From: Hydrogenoanaerobacterium sp032017025
GTDB lineage: Bacteria; Bacillota; Clostridia; Oscillospirales; Ruminococcaceae
NCBI RefSeq assembly: GCF_032017025.1
Contig: NZ_DALZQO010000015.1
Location: 1-64,000, forward strand
Length of the DNA: 64,000 bases
Reading direction: 5' to 3'
Shown here: positions 1-7,907 of the stretch, piece after piece
Layout: every line of letters begins with the position of its first letter
Numbering within the stretch: the first letter of the stretch is position 1
Notes under the pieces: model-generated
What the model was told of the DNA's origin: nothing
The model's input: the letters and a program-made list of their open reading frames with translations, nothing else
The model's database searches: none
Made by a program: the position numbers and the translations under genes

Positions 1-121
1 CCCGTCGCGCGGGGACGGAACCCCGCAGCAAATAATATTCATCGAAAAACCAGATATCGACTGCCTGTTTTTAGTTATTTTTTTACTGCGGCTGCAAGTA
101 CAACTTCTTTTGCCAATCTGC

Positions 122-149
122 AAAAAAAAGAACGCCGAAGCGTTCTTTT
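122..149 (-). terminator. Intrinsic terminator of hemW
   Basis: A 10-bp perfect stem (GCGTTCTTTT paired with AAAAGAACGC, loop CGAA at 136-139) overlaps the hemW stop codon and is followed on the minus strand by a T run. The remaining bases 1-121 hold no gene that I can support; a short GC hairpin (GCGGGG/CCCCGC) lies near base 9-26. Confidence 0.75.
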
Positions 150-1269
150 ATAAAATCAATTTTGCAATCACCGCATTGGAGACCAAAAATCCCTGCGGTG
201 TCAGAGAGATTCCGTATTCTGTCACGGTAAGCAGCCCTGACCGCTGCATCGGCTTTGCTCGTTCTATCATCGCGGCAACATCCGCTTCGGGGTACAACCA
301 GCTCAGTTCATGAAAGCTCAATCCGCTTGCCAGCCTCAGTTTGAGCATGGCATACTCCTCAAAGTCACCGCCCTGCTCATCAAACTGCCAACCAACTTCG
401 CCCGCAGTGCGGATAAACCCCTGCAAATCGCGCCCGTAAAAACGGCGCTCACCACCGATAAAGCTGTGCGCGCTCGGCCCGATGCCGATGTATTCCTCGC
501 AGTTCCAGTATTTGAGGTTGTGGCGACTTACCTTTCCATCCCGCGCAAAGTTGGAAATCTCATACTGTTTGTAGCCCCTGCCTGCAAGGTATTCCACCGC
601 GTGCAGGTATATTTCCGCCTGCTCGTCGCTGTCGGGGCATATGTCAAGAATATTGCGCTCGTAAAACGGCGTACCTTCCTCTACTTTAAGCAGGTAGGAG
701 GAGATATGCTCCACATTAAGGTCTGCGCAAAAATCAATCGAGCGCTCCACCGACTGCGCTGTCTGGCGCGGAATGCCCATCATAATATCAAGGCTGATGT
801 TATCAAAACCCGCCACTCGTGCATCCTCCACAGCCTTTTTAGCGCCGTCTGGGGTATGCCCTCTGCCCAAAAATGCAAGTTCCTGTGTCACCGCGCTTTG
901 CAGCCCCATCGAAAGACGGTTCGCACCTGCGCTGTGCAGCTCTGCAAGCGTTTGCCGCAGGGCAGAATAAGGGTTTGCCTCTATGGTTATTTCCGCACGC
1001 TGCAATCCAAAGCCTTTTTGCGCATGTTCTATCATAGTTGCAAGGCGCGCTGCCCCCAGTAAAATGGGAGTACCACCGCCAAAATAAAGCGTATCAGCAG
1101 GGTAGGGGTAGCGTTGTGCAAAGCGGTCTATGCAGGCGCACACAGCGGCCGTATAGGCATCCATCGCCTCATCGTCCGCTTTGACCGAATAGAAATCGCA
1201 GTATGGGCATTTGCTCACGCAAAATGGTACGTGTACATAAAGCCCGATATTTTTTAAGTTTTTTCCCAT
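148..1269 (-). CDS. hemW: HemW-type radical SAM heme chaperone
   Basis: Radical SAM protein of the HemN/HemW family, 373 residues. The cluster motif C17-xxx-C21-xx-C24 is followed by D-F rather than a fourth cysteine. That pattern fits HemW (heme-binding chaperone) better than the true oxygen-independent coproporphyrinogen oxidase HemN. The SAM-binding GGGTP motif sits at residues 64-68, and a HemN C-terminal domain follows. The ATG overlaps the stop of lepB by one base (TAATG), so the two are probably translationally coupled. In Clostridia this gene normally follows lepA, as it does here with lepB in between. Family assignment is firm; HemW rather than HemN function is inferred from the motif and the neighbourhood. 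Confidence 0.92.
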   Translation of the reverse strand: MGKNLKNIGLYVHVPFCVSKCPYCDFYSVKADDEAMDAYTAAVCACIDRFAQRYPYPADTLYFGGGTPILLGAARLATMIEHAQKGFGLQRAEITIEANPYSALRQTLAELHSAGANRLSMGLQSAVTQELAFLGRGHTPDGAKKAVEDARVAGFDNISLDIMMGIPRQTAQSVERSIDFCADLNVEHISSYLLKVEEGTPFYERNILDICPDSDEQAEIYLHAVEYLAGRGYKQYEISNFARDGKVSRHNLKYWNCEEYIGIGPSAHSFIGGERRFYGRDLQGFIRTAGEVGWQFDEQGGDFEEYAMLKLRLASGLSFHELSWLYPEADVAAMIERAKPMQRSGLLTVTEYGISLTPQGFLVSNAVIAKLIL

Positions 1270-1787
1270 TATTTCAATATCCCAAAGTTTTTAAGTGGCC
1301 ACATGGTAAAGCGTGCCTTGCCCATTATTTTTCCAGCGGGGACGTAAGGGTCTTCCCAATAGCGCGCGTCAAGTGAGCCGCTGCGGTTATCGCCCAGGAA
1401 CAGGTAACTGCCCTCGGGCACCTGAAAGCTTGCGGGCTCCGCCAGTTTATTTACCACATAGGGTTCCTCATAATATTCACCGTTGATGTACAGCTTACCC
1501 TCGTCATCGAGTACGATTTTCTCACCTGGCAAGCCGATGCAGCGTTTGAGCAGGGTTTGGTCCATCTCATCGCTGCGGAACACCAGTATGTCACCGCGCT
1601 TTACATTTTTTTCGGGGTTGTACATACGGGTGGCAAACAGCCAACTGTGTTCATCCACCGTGGGAATCATCGAACCGGTGGGTACCACCGCAAAAAAACA
1701 CACAAATTTAACGATCAGTACAATCGCTATAATTTCCAGCGCAAACGGAATAATCCACTCTTTGAGTACTCTCTTAAATGTCTCCAT
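1269..1787 (-). CDS. lepB: Signal peptidase I
   Basis: Type I signal peptidase (S26), 172 residues with the start chosen here. It cleaves signal peptides of secreted proteins on the outer face of the membrane. There is one N-terminal membrane segment (about residues 12-34). The catalytic serine is Ser39 in PTGSMIPT, and the general base lysine is Lys81 in LLKRCIG. The box-E-like GDNR motif lies near residue 134. A longer frame opens 34 codons upstream, but GAGAGGAT just before the ATG at 1787 decides for the shorter form, which also begins a few residues before the membrane helix as usual. Its position between lepA and hemW is uncommon. Confidence 0.92.
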   Translation of the reverse strand: METFKRVLKEWIIPFALEIIAIVLIVKFVCFFAVVPTGSMIPTVDEHSWLFATRMYNPEKNVKRGDILVFRSDEMDQTLLKRCIGLPGEKIVLDDEGKLYINGEYYEEPYVVNKLAEPASFQVPEGSYLFLGDNRSGSLDARYWEDPYVPAGKIMGKARFTMWPLKNFGILK

Positions 1788-1799
1788 TTTGTATCCTCT

Positions 1800-1850
1800 C
1801 TGCGGGCAGCGCCCGCTGGCAAACCGGGCAGGCAGCGCAACAAGCGCAGG
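1800..1850. repeat. Degenerate copy of dispersed TGCCCGG intergenic repeat
   Basis: The lepA-lepB gap holds a GC-rich stretch beginning GCGGGCAGCGCCCGC, followed by AAACCGGGCAGG. It closely resembles the start of the repeat array at 25527 (GCGGGCAGCACCCGC, then ATTCGGGCAAGG). It is transcribed as part of the lepA-lepB-hemW operon. Membership is by eye. Confidence 0.5.
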
Positions 1851-1893
1851 CCAGCCGCCCTCGCAGTCAGAGGCACGGTACGCGTGCAAATAT

Positions 1894-3702
1894 TTATTCG
1901 TCGAGTTTTAAAACTGCCATAAACGCCTCCTGCGGCACCTCAACCGAGCCGAGCTGGCGCATCTTCTTCTTGCCCTCTTTTTGTTTTTCCAACAGCTTTC
2001 TTTTACGTGAAATGTCACCGCCGTAGCACTTGGCAAGAACATCCTTCCGCATTGCTTTAACCGTCTCTCGTGCAATTACCTTACCGCCAATTGCCGCCTG
2101 TATGGGTACCTCAAACATCTGCCGCGGAATATTCTCTTTTAGCTTTTCTGTTAGCTTTCTGCCGCGTGTATAGGCACTGTCGGCAAACACAATAAACGAC
2201 AAGGCGTCCACAATGTCACCGTTTAGCAGAATATCCAGCTTCACCAGCTTGGAATCTCGGTAGCCCGTAAGCTCGTAATCAAACGACGCATAACCCTTGG
2301 TGCGGCTTTTTAGCGCATCAAAGAAATCGTAGATAATCTCATTGAGGGGCAGGTCGTAGTGCAGTTCCACACGGTCTTCGTCGAGATATTTTGTATCTTT
2401 GTACTCACCGCGTCGGCCTTGGCACAAATCCATAATGTTGCCGATGTACTGGCTGGGTGAAAAAATGGATGCGCGCACAAACGGCTCCTGTGCCGAGGCG
2501 ATGGTGCCGGGGTCGGGGTAGTTGGTGGGGTTGTCGATCTGAATGGTTTCGCCGCTGGTAAGCGTCAGCTTATAGATAACGCTGGGCGCAGTGGTGATAA
2601 TATCGATGTTAAATTCGCGCTCAATGCGCTCCTGAATAATCTCCATATGCAAAAGCCCCAAAAAGCCGCAGCGAAAGCCGAAGCCGAGTGCAATCGAGGT
2701 TTCGGGCTCAAAACTGAGAGATGCGTCGTTGAGCTGCAGTTTTTCCAGCGCGTCGCGCAGGTCGGGGTAGCGAGCGCTATCGGTAGGGTAAATACCCGAG
2801 AATACCATGGGGTTTACCTTACGGTAACCGGGCAGCGCAGCATCACAAGGGTTGTCCGCATCGGTAATGGTATCACCCACGGTGGTTTCCCTTACGTTCT
2901 TAATGGAGGCGGTGATATAGCCAACCTCGCCTGCAACCAGCTCGCCTGTGGAGTTGAGGTGGGTTGCACCCATCGTGCCCACATCCACTATGTCAAACTC
3001 GGCGCCCTTCTGCATCATACGAATGGTCATGCCGGGGGTCACCTTGCCTTCCATCACGCGGATGTAAACGATAACCCCTTTGTAGCTGTCATAGTAACTG
3101 TCAAAAATCAATGCTTTAAGCGGTGCATTCTCGTCCCCTTTGGGTGCAGGGATGCCGGTGACAATACGTTCGAGCACCTCTTCAATGCCGACGCCCTGCT
3201 TTGCTGAAATTTTAGGCGCGTCCATAGCGGGGATGCCGATGACGTTCTCGATCTCATGGCAGACACGGTCGGGGTCTGCGGCGGGCAGATCGATTTTGTT
3301 GACAACGGGCACCACCTCAAGGTCGTGCTCAATGGCAAGGTAGGTGTTGGCGAGCGTCTGTGCCTCTATGCCCTGTGACGCATCCACAACCAAAATTGCA
3401 CCCTCGCACGCGGCGAGCGAGCGCGAAACCTCATAGTTAAAATCGACATGGCCCGGGGTATCGATTAGGTTAAAGATGTAATCGTTGCCGTCTTTCGCCT
3501 TGTAGTTTACGGTAACCGCGCGCGCTTTTATAGTAATGCCGCGCTCCCGTTCAATATCCATATTGTCGAGCAGCTGTTCTTCCATATCACGAAGTGCAAC
3601 GGCACTTGTTTTTTCCAGCAGGCGGTCTGCCAGCGTTGATTTGCCGTGGTCGATGTGCGCAATGATGCAAAAGTTTCTGGTTCTTTCGCGAATGTTATCC
3701 AT
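1894..3702 (-). CDS. lepA: Elongation factor 4 (LepA)
   Basis: Translational GTPase LepA/EF4, 602 residues, which acts on stalled or back-translocated ribosomes. The G1 loop AHIDHGKST (residues 15-23), a DTPGH motif and an NKID motif give the GTPase core. The protein ends with the LepA-specific C-terminal domain instead of EF-G domain IV. A longer frame exists upstream, but AGGAGG at 3708-3713 places the start at the ATG at 3702 (protein begins MDNIRERT). It is the first gene of the lepA-lepB-hemW operon. Its leader runs through a tandem hairpin repeat (3749-3981), and a good extended -10 promoter lies at the far end of that repeat. Confidence 0.97.
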   Translation of the reverse strand: MDNIRERTRNFCIIAHIDHGKSTLADRLLEKTSAVALRDMEEQLLDNMDIERERGITIKARAVTVNYKAKDGNDYIFNLIDTPGHVDFNYEVSRSLAACEGAILVVDASQGIEAQTLANTYLAIEHDLEVVPVVNKIDLPAADPDRVCHEIENVIGIPAMDAPKISAKQGVGIEEVLERIVTGIPAPKGDENAPLKALIFDSYYDSYKGVIVYIRVMEGKVTPGMTIRMMQKGAEFDIVDVGTMGATHLNSTGELVAGEVGYITASIKNVRETTVGDTITDADNPCDAALPGYRKVNPMVFSGIYPTDSARYPDLRDALEKLQLNDASLSFEPETSIALGFGFRCGFLGLLHMEIIQERIEREFNIDIITTAPSVIYKLTLTSGETIQIDNPTNYPDPGTIASAQEPFVRASIFSPSQYIGNIMDLCQGRRGEYKDTKYLDEDRVELHYDLPLNEIIYDFFDALKSRTKGYASFDYELTGYRDSKLVKLDILLNGDIVDALSFIVFADSAYTRGRKLTEKLKENIPRQMFEVPIQAAIGGKVIARETVKAMRKDVLAKCYGGDISRKRKLLEKQKEGKKKMRQLGSVEVPQEAFMAVLKLDE

Positions 3703-3748
3703 ATAAACCTCCTGTGCGGCGCTTTGCCGCGCATAGCAATTACGTTCT

Positions 3749-3981
3749 ATTATATCATAACACTGCTTGTTATGATATAACTTGCCATTTTGGCGGTTGC
3801 CCCGTAAGGGGCGAGGCAAAGGCATTGAAATAAAATATAATAGCTGCCTTGCAAGTTATTATATCATAAAAAGCGTAGCATTTATGATATAATTCGCCAT
3901 TTTGGCGGTTGCCCCGTAAGGGCGAGCCAAAGGCATTAAAATAAAATATAATAACCGTGTCACGGTTATTATATCATAAGA
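3749..3981. repeat. 109-bp tandem hairpin repeat in the lepA leader
   Basis: Two near-identical units start at 3749 and 3858, and a third start is cut off after about 14 bases at 3968 (periods 109 and 110). Each full unit holds three hairpins. The first has perfect 12-13 bp arms based on TTATATCATAA/TTATGATATAA. The second is CGCCA-ttt-TGGCG (a weaker match in unit 1). The third is GCCCC-gtaa-GGGGC, slightly decayed in unit 2. The units differ by scattered changes. In unit 1 and unit 2 both arms of the first hairpin stay complementary although their inner bases differ, which suggests selection for the fold. No coding frame is supported in 3703-4069. Confidence 0.85.
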
Positions 3982-3997
3982 GAAAAGCTTTCAGCAA
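3968..3997 (-). promoter_or_regulatory. Candidate sigma-A promoter of lepA operon
   Basis: On the minus strand TTGCTG (3997-3992), an 18-nt spacer ending in TGA, and TATAAT (3973-3968) form an extended -10 promoter. The -10 is the truncated third copy of the tandem repeat. The two full copies carry the same TGATATAAT on this strand, at 3858-3866 and 3749-3757, without a clear -35. Confidence 0.55.
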
Positions 3998-4069
3998 TAG
4001 CGCTTTTTTTGCAGTTAACAGATTTTACAAGCTGTTCCTAGGTGTTGCTTGTGCAACAGTGCGGCAGGC

Positions 4070-4104
4070 AAAACCACCATGCCCAGATGGGTATGGTGGT
4101 TTTT
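4070..4104 (-). terminator. Terminator after the spoIIP operon
   Basis: AAAACCACCAT pairs with ATGGTGGTTTT, and the inner GCCC/GGGT extends the stem. The hairpin is symmetric, with A and T runs on both sides, so it could work in either direction. It ends the gpr-spoIIP-orphan gene block. Confidence 0.75.
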
Positions 4105-4120
4105 AAAATTTACCTAAAAA

Positions 4121-4453
4121 TTATTGATATACCATTAGATTTTCTTGTATCGCCTGTGCGCCCAAGGCTGCCAGCTTAATGGCAAGCCTGCCTTTTGCAG
4201 GAGTATACGGACTTATTTCCTGTGCGTATTTTAGGGCGGTATTCAGCCAATCCATAGATATCACATAGCCTTCGCCAAACAGGGAAACTTCGTAGTGCAG
4301 GGGGTCTGCCTGCTGTGCCTGCAGCAGGGGGACAAAGTCGCCATACCCTGTTTGGCGGGTGTTGCTGTCTACCACCGCAAAACCACATAACAGTGCAATC
4401 ATTAGCACTGCGCAAAAAAATGACAGCCCAAATAATCTCAACATCCTTTTCAT
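4121..4453 (-). CDS. Hypothetical single-membrane-span protein after spoIIP
   Basis: Protein of 110 residues that I do not recognise. It has one N-terminal hydrophobic segment (about residues 6-28) after positively charged KR residues, so it is either an anchored or a secreted protein with the rest outside the cell. The soluble part contains GYGDFVPLLQAQQADP and ends in a likely helix rich in alanine and leucine. It starts 14 bases after the spoIIP stop with a weak GGATG ribosome site and ends at a strong terminator, so it is the last gene of the sporulation block. A role in spore formation is only guilt by association. Confidence 0.75.
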   Translation of the reverse strand: MKRMLRLFGLSFFCAVLMIALLCGFAVVDSNTRQTGYGDFVPLLQAQQADPLHYEVSLFGEGYVISMDWLNTALKYAQEISPYTPAKGRLAIKLAALGAQAIQENLMVYQ

Positions 4454-4467
4454 AATTCACATCCGTA

Positions 4468-5616
4468 CTATTTTTTAGTATCGTTTAGGGTTTTTGCCAG
4501 TGCCTTTCCAATCAGCTCGCCGCTGTACTCCGCTTCCTCCAACGTATTTCCGTGGCTGCCGAACTCCAGCAGAATCGAGCCCTTGGTTAAATCCATATTG
4601 TATTTGCGGTAGCAGAAAAAGATTGGGCGCATAAGCCCCTCATACATTCCCTCGGCACTGCTCTGCAGCGCCGCCGCAAAACGTAGGTTGCTGCTCCAGT
4701 TTGGCACACCCATGGTGCCGTCCTCACTGCCGGTAATAATCATCACTTGAGCAGCTTTTTTCCCGTCAATTTCCGCCGTCGCTTTGACAATCACATCATC
4801 CTCGGGCTGAATCGCATCGCGGTGTACATCCAGCACCACTTTGATGGAGGGATATTGCTTGAGGTAGCCCTTGATGGTTTCGGCGCTGCGCTCATACGAG
4901 CCGTTGTAGGAGGGGTAATCATGCTGCGTGGCATCGTGTATTACACCAATGCCTGCCTCCTCAAGCTGTTCGGCTATGCGGTTGCCCACCTGTACAATGT
5001 TGTAGGCATTGTCGGTAGTGCGCCAGGTTCCGCGTTTGTCGTAAAAGCCCACGGGGTACGGCTCGTAGCTTTCGGTGGCATGGGTGTGTACAATCAGCAC
5101 CTGCGGCTCGTCCGTTTGTTTTAGTTTCATCTCAAGCGGTTTATTCAGCTCTTTCTGCACATCCGCGTTGTCTAGCTTGGTTGAATTTTTGAGATACCCC
5201 GCTTTTAGCGGGATATAAATTTGGCTGCTGTCGGCACCATATTGCAGCTCACGAATGGTACCGCGGTATTCGGCCGGGATATCCTCGGGGGTGGGGAGGC
5301 TTGGGTTTTCCTCTTCCGAATCAATTCCAGACTGAGAAGAAGAGCTCTCGGGCTCGGACGAAGAAACAGGCGGCGGCGCTTCGGATACGATGACGTTATT
5401 TTTTTCTCCGTTTTCAAATAGTTCGGAGTTAAAGCGCTGTTCAAGCATGGCAATACTGCCCTCGGGCATATTCATAGCGGCAGAAAGCATGGCAGCGCGC
5501 GCCGCCAAATTGGTGAGCAGGGGCATACATTTGAATAAGCCCCACGCCGCAAGCGGCAAAATCAGCATCAGCGACAACGCCTTTTTCACCTGTAGCCTGT
5601 TTCTTCGTCTGCCCAC
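4468..5616 (-). CDS. spoIIP: Stage II sporulation protein P (peptidoglycan hydrolase)
   Basis: SpoIIP, 382 residues, is the amidase/endopeptidase that works with SpoIID and SpoIIM to thin septal peptidoglycan and drive engulfment of the forespore. It has an N-terminal membrane segment (about residues 12-32) and a low-complexity serine/proline/glutamate linker (about 77-112). The hydrolase domain carries the HTHATESY motif, the DVHRD motif and a C-terminal LLEFGSHGNT. The start is GTG at 5616, preceded at a good distance by GGGGG. It lies downstream of gpr in the same direction, a common clostridial pairing. Expression under a mother-cell sigma factor is expected from the family, but I could not pin a promoter. 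Confidence 0.95.
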   Translation of the reverse strand: MGRRRNRLQVKKALSLMLILPLAAWGLFKCMPLLTNLAARAAMLSAAMNMPEGSIAMLEQRFNSELFENGEKNNVIVSEAPPPVSSSEPESSSSQSGIDSEEENPSLPTPEDIPAEYRGTIRELQYGADSSQIYIPLKAGYLKNSTKLDNADVQKELNKPLEMKLKQTDEPQVLIVHTHATESYEPYPVGFYDKRGTWRTTDNAYNIVQVGNRIAEQLEEAGIGVIHDATQHDYPSYNGSYERSAETIKGYLKQYPSIKVVLDVHRDAIQPEDDVIVKATAEIDGKKAAQVMIITGSEDGTMGVPNWSSNLRFAAALQSSAEGMYEGLMRPIFFCYRKYNMDLTKGSILLEFGSHGNTLEEAEYSGELIGKALAKTLNDTKK

Positions 5617-5715
5617 TTATTATTCCCCCATGTACGCACTTTTACGAGTAGATTCAACTCGCCCCACTATCAATGGATATGCGTAAAATGGTAGGTTTAT
5701 ACTTTGTTCCTTCGT

Positions 5716-6609
5716 TTACTCGCCAAGATAAACGATATCGTCCAGACTCATCTGTGGCTGCAGGGCACGATTGATGGCGAGTGCAATCACTTTTGCGGCG
5801 CGCTGAATGACGAGATCGATTTCCCGTGGAGTCACCATCATCATTGCGCCGCGCGGCTCAAAACGCTCGCGAATCTGCTCATCGCTCATCATCTCGCGCC
5901 CCTGCATCAAATCCCCAGCAAGGGTGGTTCCGTCCACCACAGTGGGCACGCCGATTGAGACCACAGGAACACCAAGCGTTTTCTGCGAAAGCTCTTTGCG
6001 TGCATTGGCAACCCCTGAACCGGGGGAGATGCCGCTATTGGCAATCTGCACGGTACAGCCCAGCCGGTCAAGGCTGCGGGAGGCAAGCGCGTCTACGGCA
6101 ATCACACAGCTCGGCTTAATATCATGAACGAGCGAAGAAATTACCTCGCCGGTTTCGATTCCGGTCTGCCCCAGAACGCCCGGTGCAATTGCCGCCACGG
6201 GGCGCAGATGCGACAGCCCCGCTGCCTCGGCAACTTCGCCCTTGATGTGCCGCGTGGCAATAATACCCTCTGCAACCTTGGGACCAAGTGCATCGGGGGT
6301 GATTTGCTGGTTACCCAGCCCCACCACCAGTGCCAGCCCCTTGTCGTCGCCAATCAGGTGCTGAATCTGCTGTGCCATTGCTTCAATCTCGTCGTTTGCA
6401 GAGGTGACATCGTCAGAAAAAGGCGGTACCGTAACCGTGATATATTCCCCAACCGGCTTGCCGATTTTCTGCGCCGCCTCCTCGGTGGTGATTTTAATGC
6501 GGTTGATTTGCAGGTTGCCCACGGTTTCATCCTCTGAGGTGATACCCGAAAGCTGTTCGGGGCGGTGCTGCTCCTCCAGCTCCATAGCAAGGTCTGTACG
6601 AAAATTCAT
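5716..6609 (-). CDS. gpr: Germination protease Gpr
   Basis: Spore protease (297 residues) that degrades small acid-soluble spore proteins during germination. It is made as a zymogen and self-processes near the N-terminus; the start MNFRTDLAMELEEQ fits the family. Conserved blocks seen are VVGLGN with the following TPDALGP, and GIIATRH. The ribosome site AGGAGG precedes the ATG by a normal spacing. Gpr faces rpsT head to head, an arrangement that is standard in Clostridia. A candidate sigma-G promoter lies 54-84 bases upstream, consistent with forespore expression. Confidence 0.96.
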   Translation of the reverse strand: MNFRTDLAMELEEQHRPEQLSGITSEDETVGNLQINRIKITTEEAAQKIGKPVGEYITVTVPPFSDDVTSANDEIEAMAQQIQHLIGDDKGLALVVGLGNQQITPDALGPKVAEGIIATRHIKGEVAEAAGLSHLRPVAAIAPGVLGQTGIETGEVISSLVHDIKPSCVIAVDALASRSLDRLGCTVQIANSGISPGSGVANARKELSQKTLGVPVVSIGVPTVVDGTTLAGDLMQGREMMSDEQIRERFEPRGAMMMVTPREIDLVIQRAAKVIALAINRALQPQMSLDDIVYLGE

Positions 6610-6662
6610 AAAAATTCCTCCTAAAAGCCCTCCTCTGGGCTGTTGTATGTTTGTTTCACCCT

Positions 6663-6693
6663 CATTATGGGCATTTTACAGAAAAAATATTGG
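6663..6693 (-). promoter_or_regulatory. Candidate sigma-G promoter of gpr
   Basis: On the minus strand CCAATA (6693-6688) and CATAATG (6669-6663) are separated by 18 nt. The -10 resembles the forespore sigma-G consensus CATACTA; the -35 shares only the AATA part. Gpr is a sigma-G gene in Bacillus, which supports the reading, but the match is partial. Confidence 0.35.
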
Positions 6694-6721
6694 ATTCATG
6701 CGATTTTTTCTTGAAAAATAG

Positions 6722-6750
6722 TTGCATTTTTAGCGCAAAAATGCTAATAT
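6722..6750 (+). promoter_or_regulatory. Sigma-A promoter of rpsT
   Basis: TTGCAT (6722-6727), a 17-nt spacer and TATAAT-like TAATAT (6745-6750) lie 37 bases before the rpsT start. Confidence 0.7.
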
Positions 6751-6787
6751 AACTTGTACTGTCATGTGTAATGAAGGAGGTGTGAAT

Positions 6788-7048
6788 ATGCCTAACATTA
6801 AATCTGCTAAGAAAAGAGTTAAAGTTATTGCTGCGAAATCTGCTGAGAACAAAGCAGTAAAAACAAATCTCAAAACTGTGATTAAAAATGCGGAGTTGGC
6901 TCTTGCTAACAACGACGAGAATAAAGTAGAGGTTGTAAAGCTTGCGGTTAAGAAAATTGACCAAGCTGCCGCTAAAAATATTCTTCACAAAAACTGTGCA
7001 GCAAGAAAGAAATCTCACCTTGCATGCAAACTGAATCCAGTTGGCTAA
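6788..7048 (+). CDS. rpsT: 30S ribosomal protein S20
   Basis: Small, very basic primary 16S rRNA-binding protein of 86 residues beginning MPNIKSAKKR, the conserved S20 start. The frame extends eight codons upstream, but GAAGGAGGTG directly before the ATG at 6788 fixes the start. The gene is a single-cistron unit with its own promoter and a strong terminator, divergent from gpr. It is one of the few plus-strand genes left of the origin, so it runs against the replication fork, which is unusual for a ribosomal protein gene but typical for rpsT next to gpr in Clostridia. Confidence 0.97.
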   Translation: MPNIKSAKKRVKVIAAKSAENKAVKTNLKTVIKNAELALANNDENKVEVVKLAVKKIDQAAAKNILHKNCAARKKSHLACKLNPVG

Positions 7049-7077
7049 GCGAACGCTGAACCACAACAGCAAAAACA

Positions 7078-7108
7078 AGCAGATGCTGAAACCGGCATCT
7101 GCTTTTTT
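7078..7108 (+). terminator. rpsT terminator
   Basis: Perfect 9-bp stem AGCAGATGC/GCATCTGCT with an 8-base loop, followed by six T. Confidence 0.85.
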
Positions 7109-7156
7109 GTTGTACCCGCTTGTTTTTGAACTTTATGCAAACTTTGCTGTGCAGCA

Positions 7157-7186
7157 TTGACGAACCTGTCCTGTTTAGGGTATGAT
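7157..7186 (+). promoter_or_regulatory. Sigma-A promoter of the 50-residue membrane protein
   Basis: TTGACG (7157-7162), an 18-nt spacer and TATGAT (7181-7186), 43 bases before the start of the small gene at 7230. Confidence 0.6.
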
Positions 7187-7229
7187 ACGGATATCATTTA
7201 CACCATAAACTGAAATGAGGGTTGCTGCA

Positions 7230-7382
7230 ATGAAACAAGATTGTGCTTTTAAAAAACTGCTTTCCGTTGTTGTCCCCATTGTGCTGCTGATGGGCTCGGT
7301 GGGTTACATCGTTTTTCGCCTGCTCAGTGAGCGCAGCTACCGTGAAAAGTGGAAAGATTATGAAGACTGCGGATTGATTTAA
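7230..7382 (+). CDS. Small single-span membrane protein
   Basis: A 50-residue protein (starts MKQDCAFKKLLSVVVP, ends DYEDCGLI) of no family I recognise. A single hydrophobic helix spans about residues 9-30, followed by a charged tail with RSYREKWKDYEDC. It is supported by its own consensus-like promoter, a GAGG ribosome site about 9 bases before the ATG, and a 15-bp terminator directly after the stop. The clean promoter-gene-terminator unit argues for a real gene. Two cysteines, near each end, are notable. Confidence 0.7.
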   Translation: MKQDCAFKKLLSVVVPIVLLMGSVGYIVFRLLSERSYREKWKDYEDCGLI

Positions 7383-7394
7383 TCTGCAGCATGC

Positions 7395-7430
7395 AAAGAA
7401 CCATCTGCTATAAGCAGATGGTTCTTTTTT
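7395..7430. terminator. Bidirectional terminator between two small genes
   Basis: Perfect 15-bp stem (AAAGAACCATCTGCT with its complement, loop ATA at 7410-7412) followed by T on the plus strand and by T on the minus strand. It ends both the plus-strand gene at 7230 and the minus-strand gene ending at 7443. Confidence 0.85.
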
Positions 7431-7442
7431 GTTTGCGCAGAG

Positions 7443-7592
7443 CTACCTTTCTTTTGCAAAGTCCGCAAGCTGAATCGGCTCATCCGCGCTGATATATAAT
7501 TCCTCAACCTGTTGCTGTATTTTTTGCAGGTGCTCGATGGTATCGGTGATTTGATTAAACAAAGCAGCGTACATTTTTTGATAATCTGGCAT
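7443..7592 (-). CDS. Small helical protein, 49 residues
   Basis: A 49-residue protein (starts MPDYQKMYAALFNQITDTIE, ends ADFAKER) with the strong ribosome site GGAGGTGGAGTT just before the ATG. The predicted structure is one long amphipathic helix (about residues 5-35, pattern HLQKIQQQVEEL) with a short acidic tail. This looks like a small coiled-coil or dimerising protein; no function is known to me. A TATAAT-like -10 lies on the minus strand at 7672-7667 without a convincing -35. The gene ends at a shared strong terminator. A 73-codon frame overlapping it in another phase has no ribosome site and is not the product. Confidence 0.78.
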   Translation of the reverse strand: MPDYQKMYAALFNQITDTIEHLQKIQQQVEELYISADEPIQLADFAKER

Positions 7593-7728
7593 AACTCCAC
7601 CTCCGAATGCTACTGAATCGTTGCGGTAAGAGCAGCCGCAAACACCGGAAAGCTACTCTTTTTTATATTATACTCACATGATATGTGGGGCTGCGCCCCC
7701 GTGCGACGAAAAACATTCTTTGCCTGTA

Positions 7729-7905
7729 CTTGCGGCTGCGGAGTATGTGACATTTCGTAACCGCAGTGTTGTGCCCGGCTTACCTAAGGCGTATGACTGC
7801 GGGAAACATTTTTTCCGATGCTTGCGGCTGCGGAGTATGTGACATTGCGTAACCGCAGTGTTGTGCCCGGCTTACCTCAGGCGTATGCCTGCGGAATCAC
7901 ATTTA
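7729..7905 (+). repeat. 92-bp tandem pair of the TGCCCGG repeat family
   Basis: Two copies start at 7729 and 7821 (period 92), each beginning CTTGCGGCTGCGGAGTATGT and containing AGTGTTGTGCCCGGCTTACC. A degenerate third start (GCGACGAAAAACATTCTTTGCC) lies just before. Each copy can form a CTGCGG/CCGCAG hairpin. The array fills the gap between the small gene and the end of spoVAE. Apart from this array, 7593-7907 holds nothing I can name. Confidence 0.8.
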
Positions 7906-7907
7906 TT

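Noticed and set aside
310..1062. 250-codon plus-strand frame opposite hemW
   Set aside because: Antisense shadow of a clearly conserved gene, no ribosome site, no recognisable protein.
7379..7600. 73-codon minus-strand frame overlapping the 49-residue small gene
   Set aside because: The frame with GGAGGTGGAGTT directly before its ATG is the 49-codon one; the longer frame runs through the terminator and has no site.
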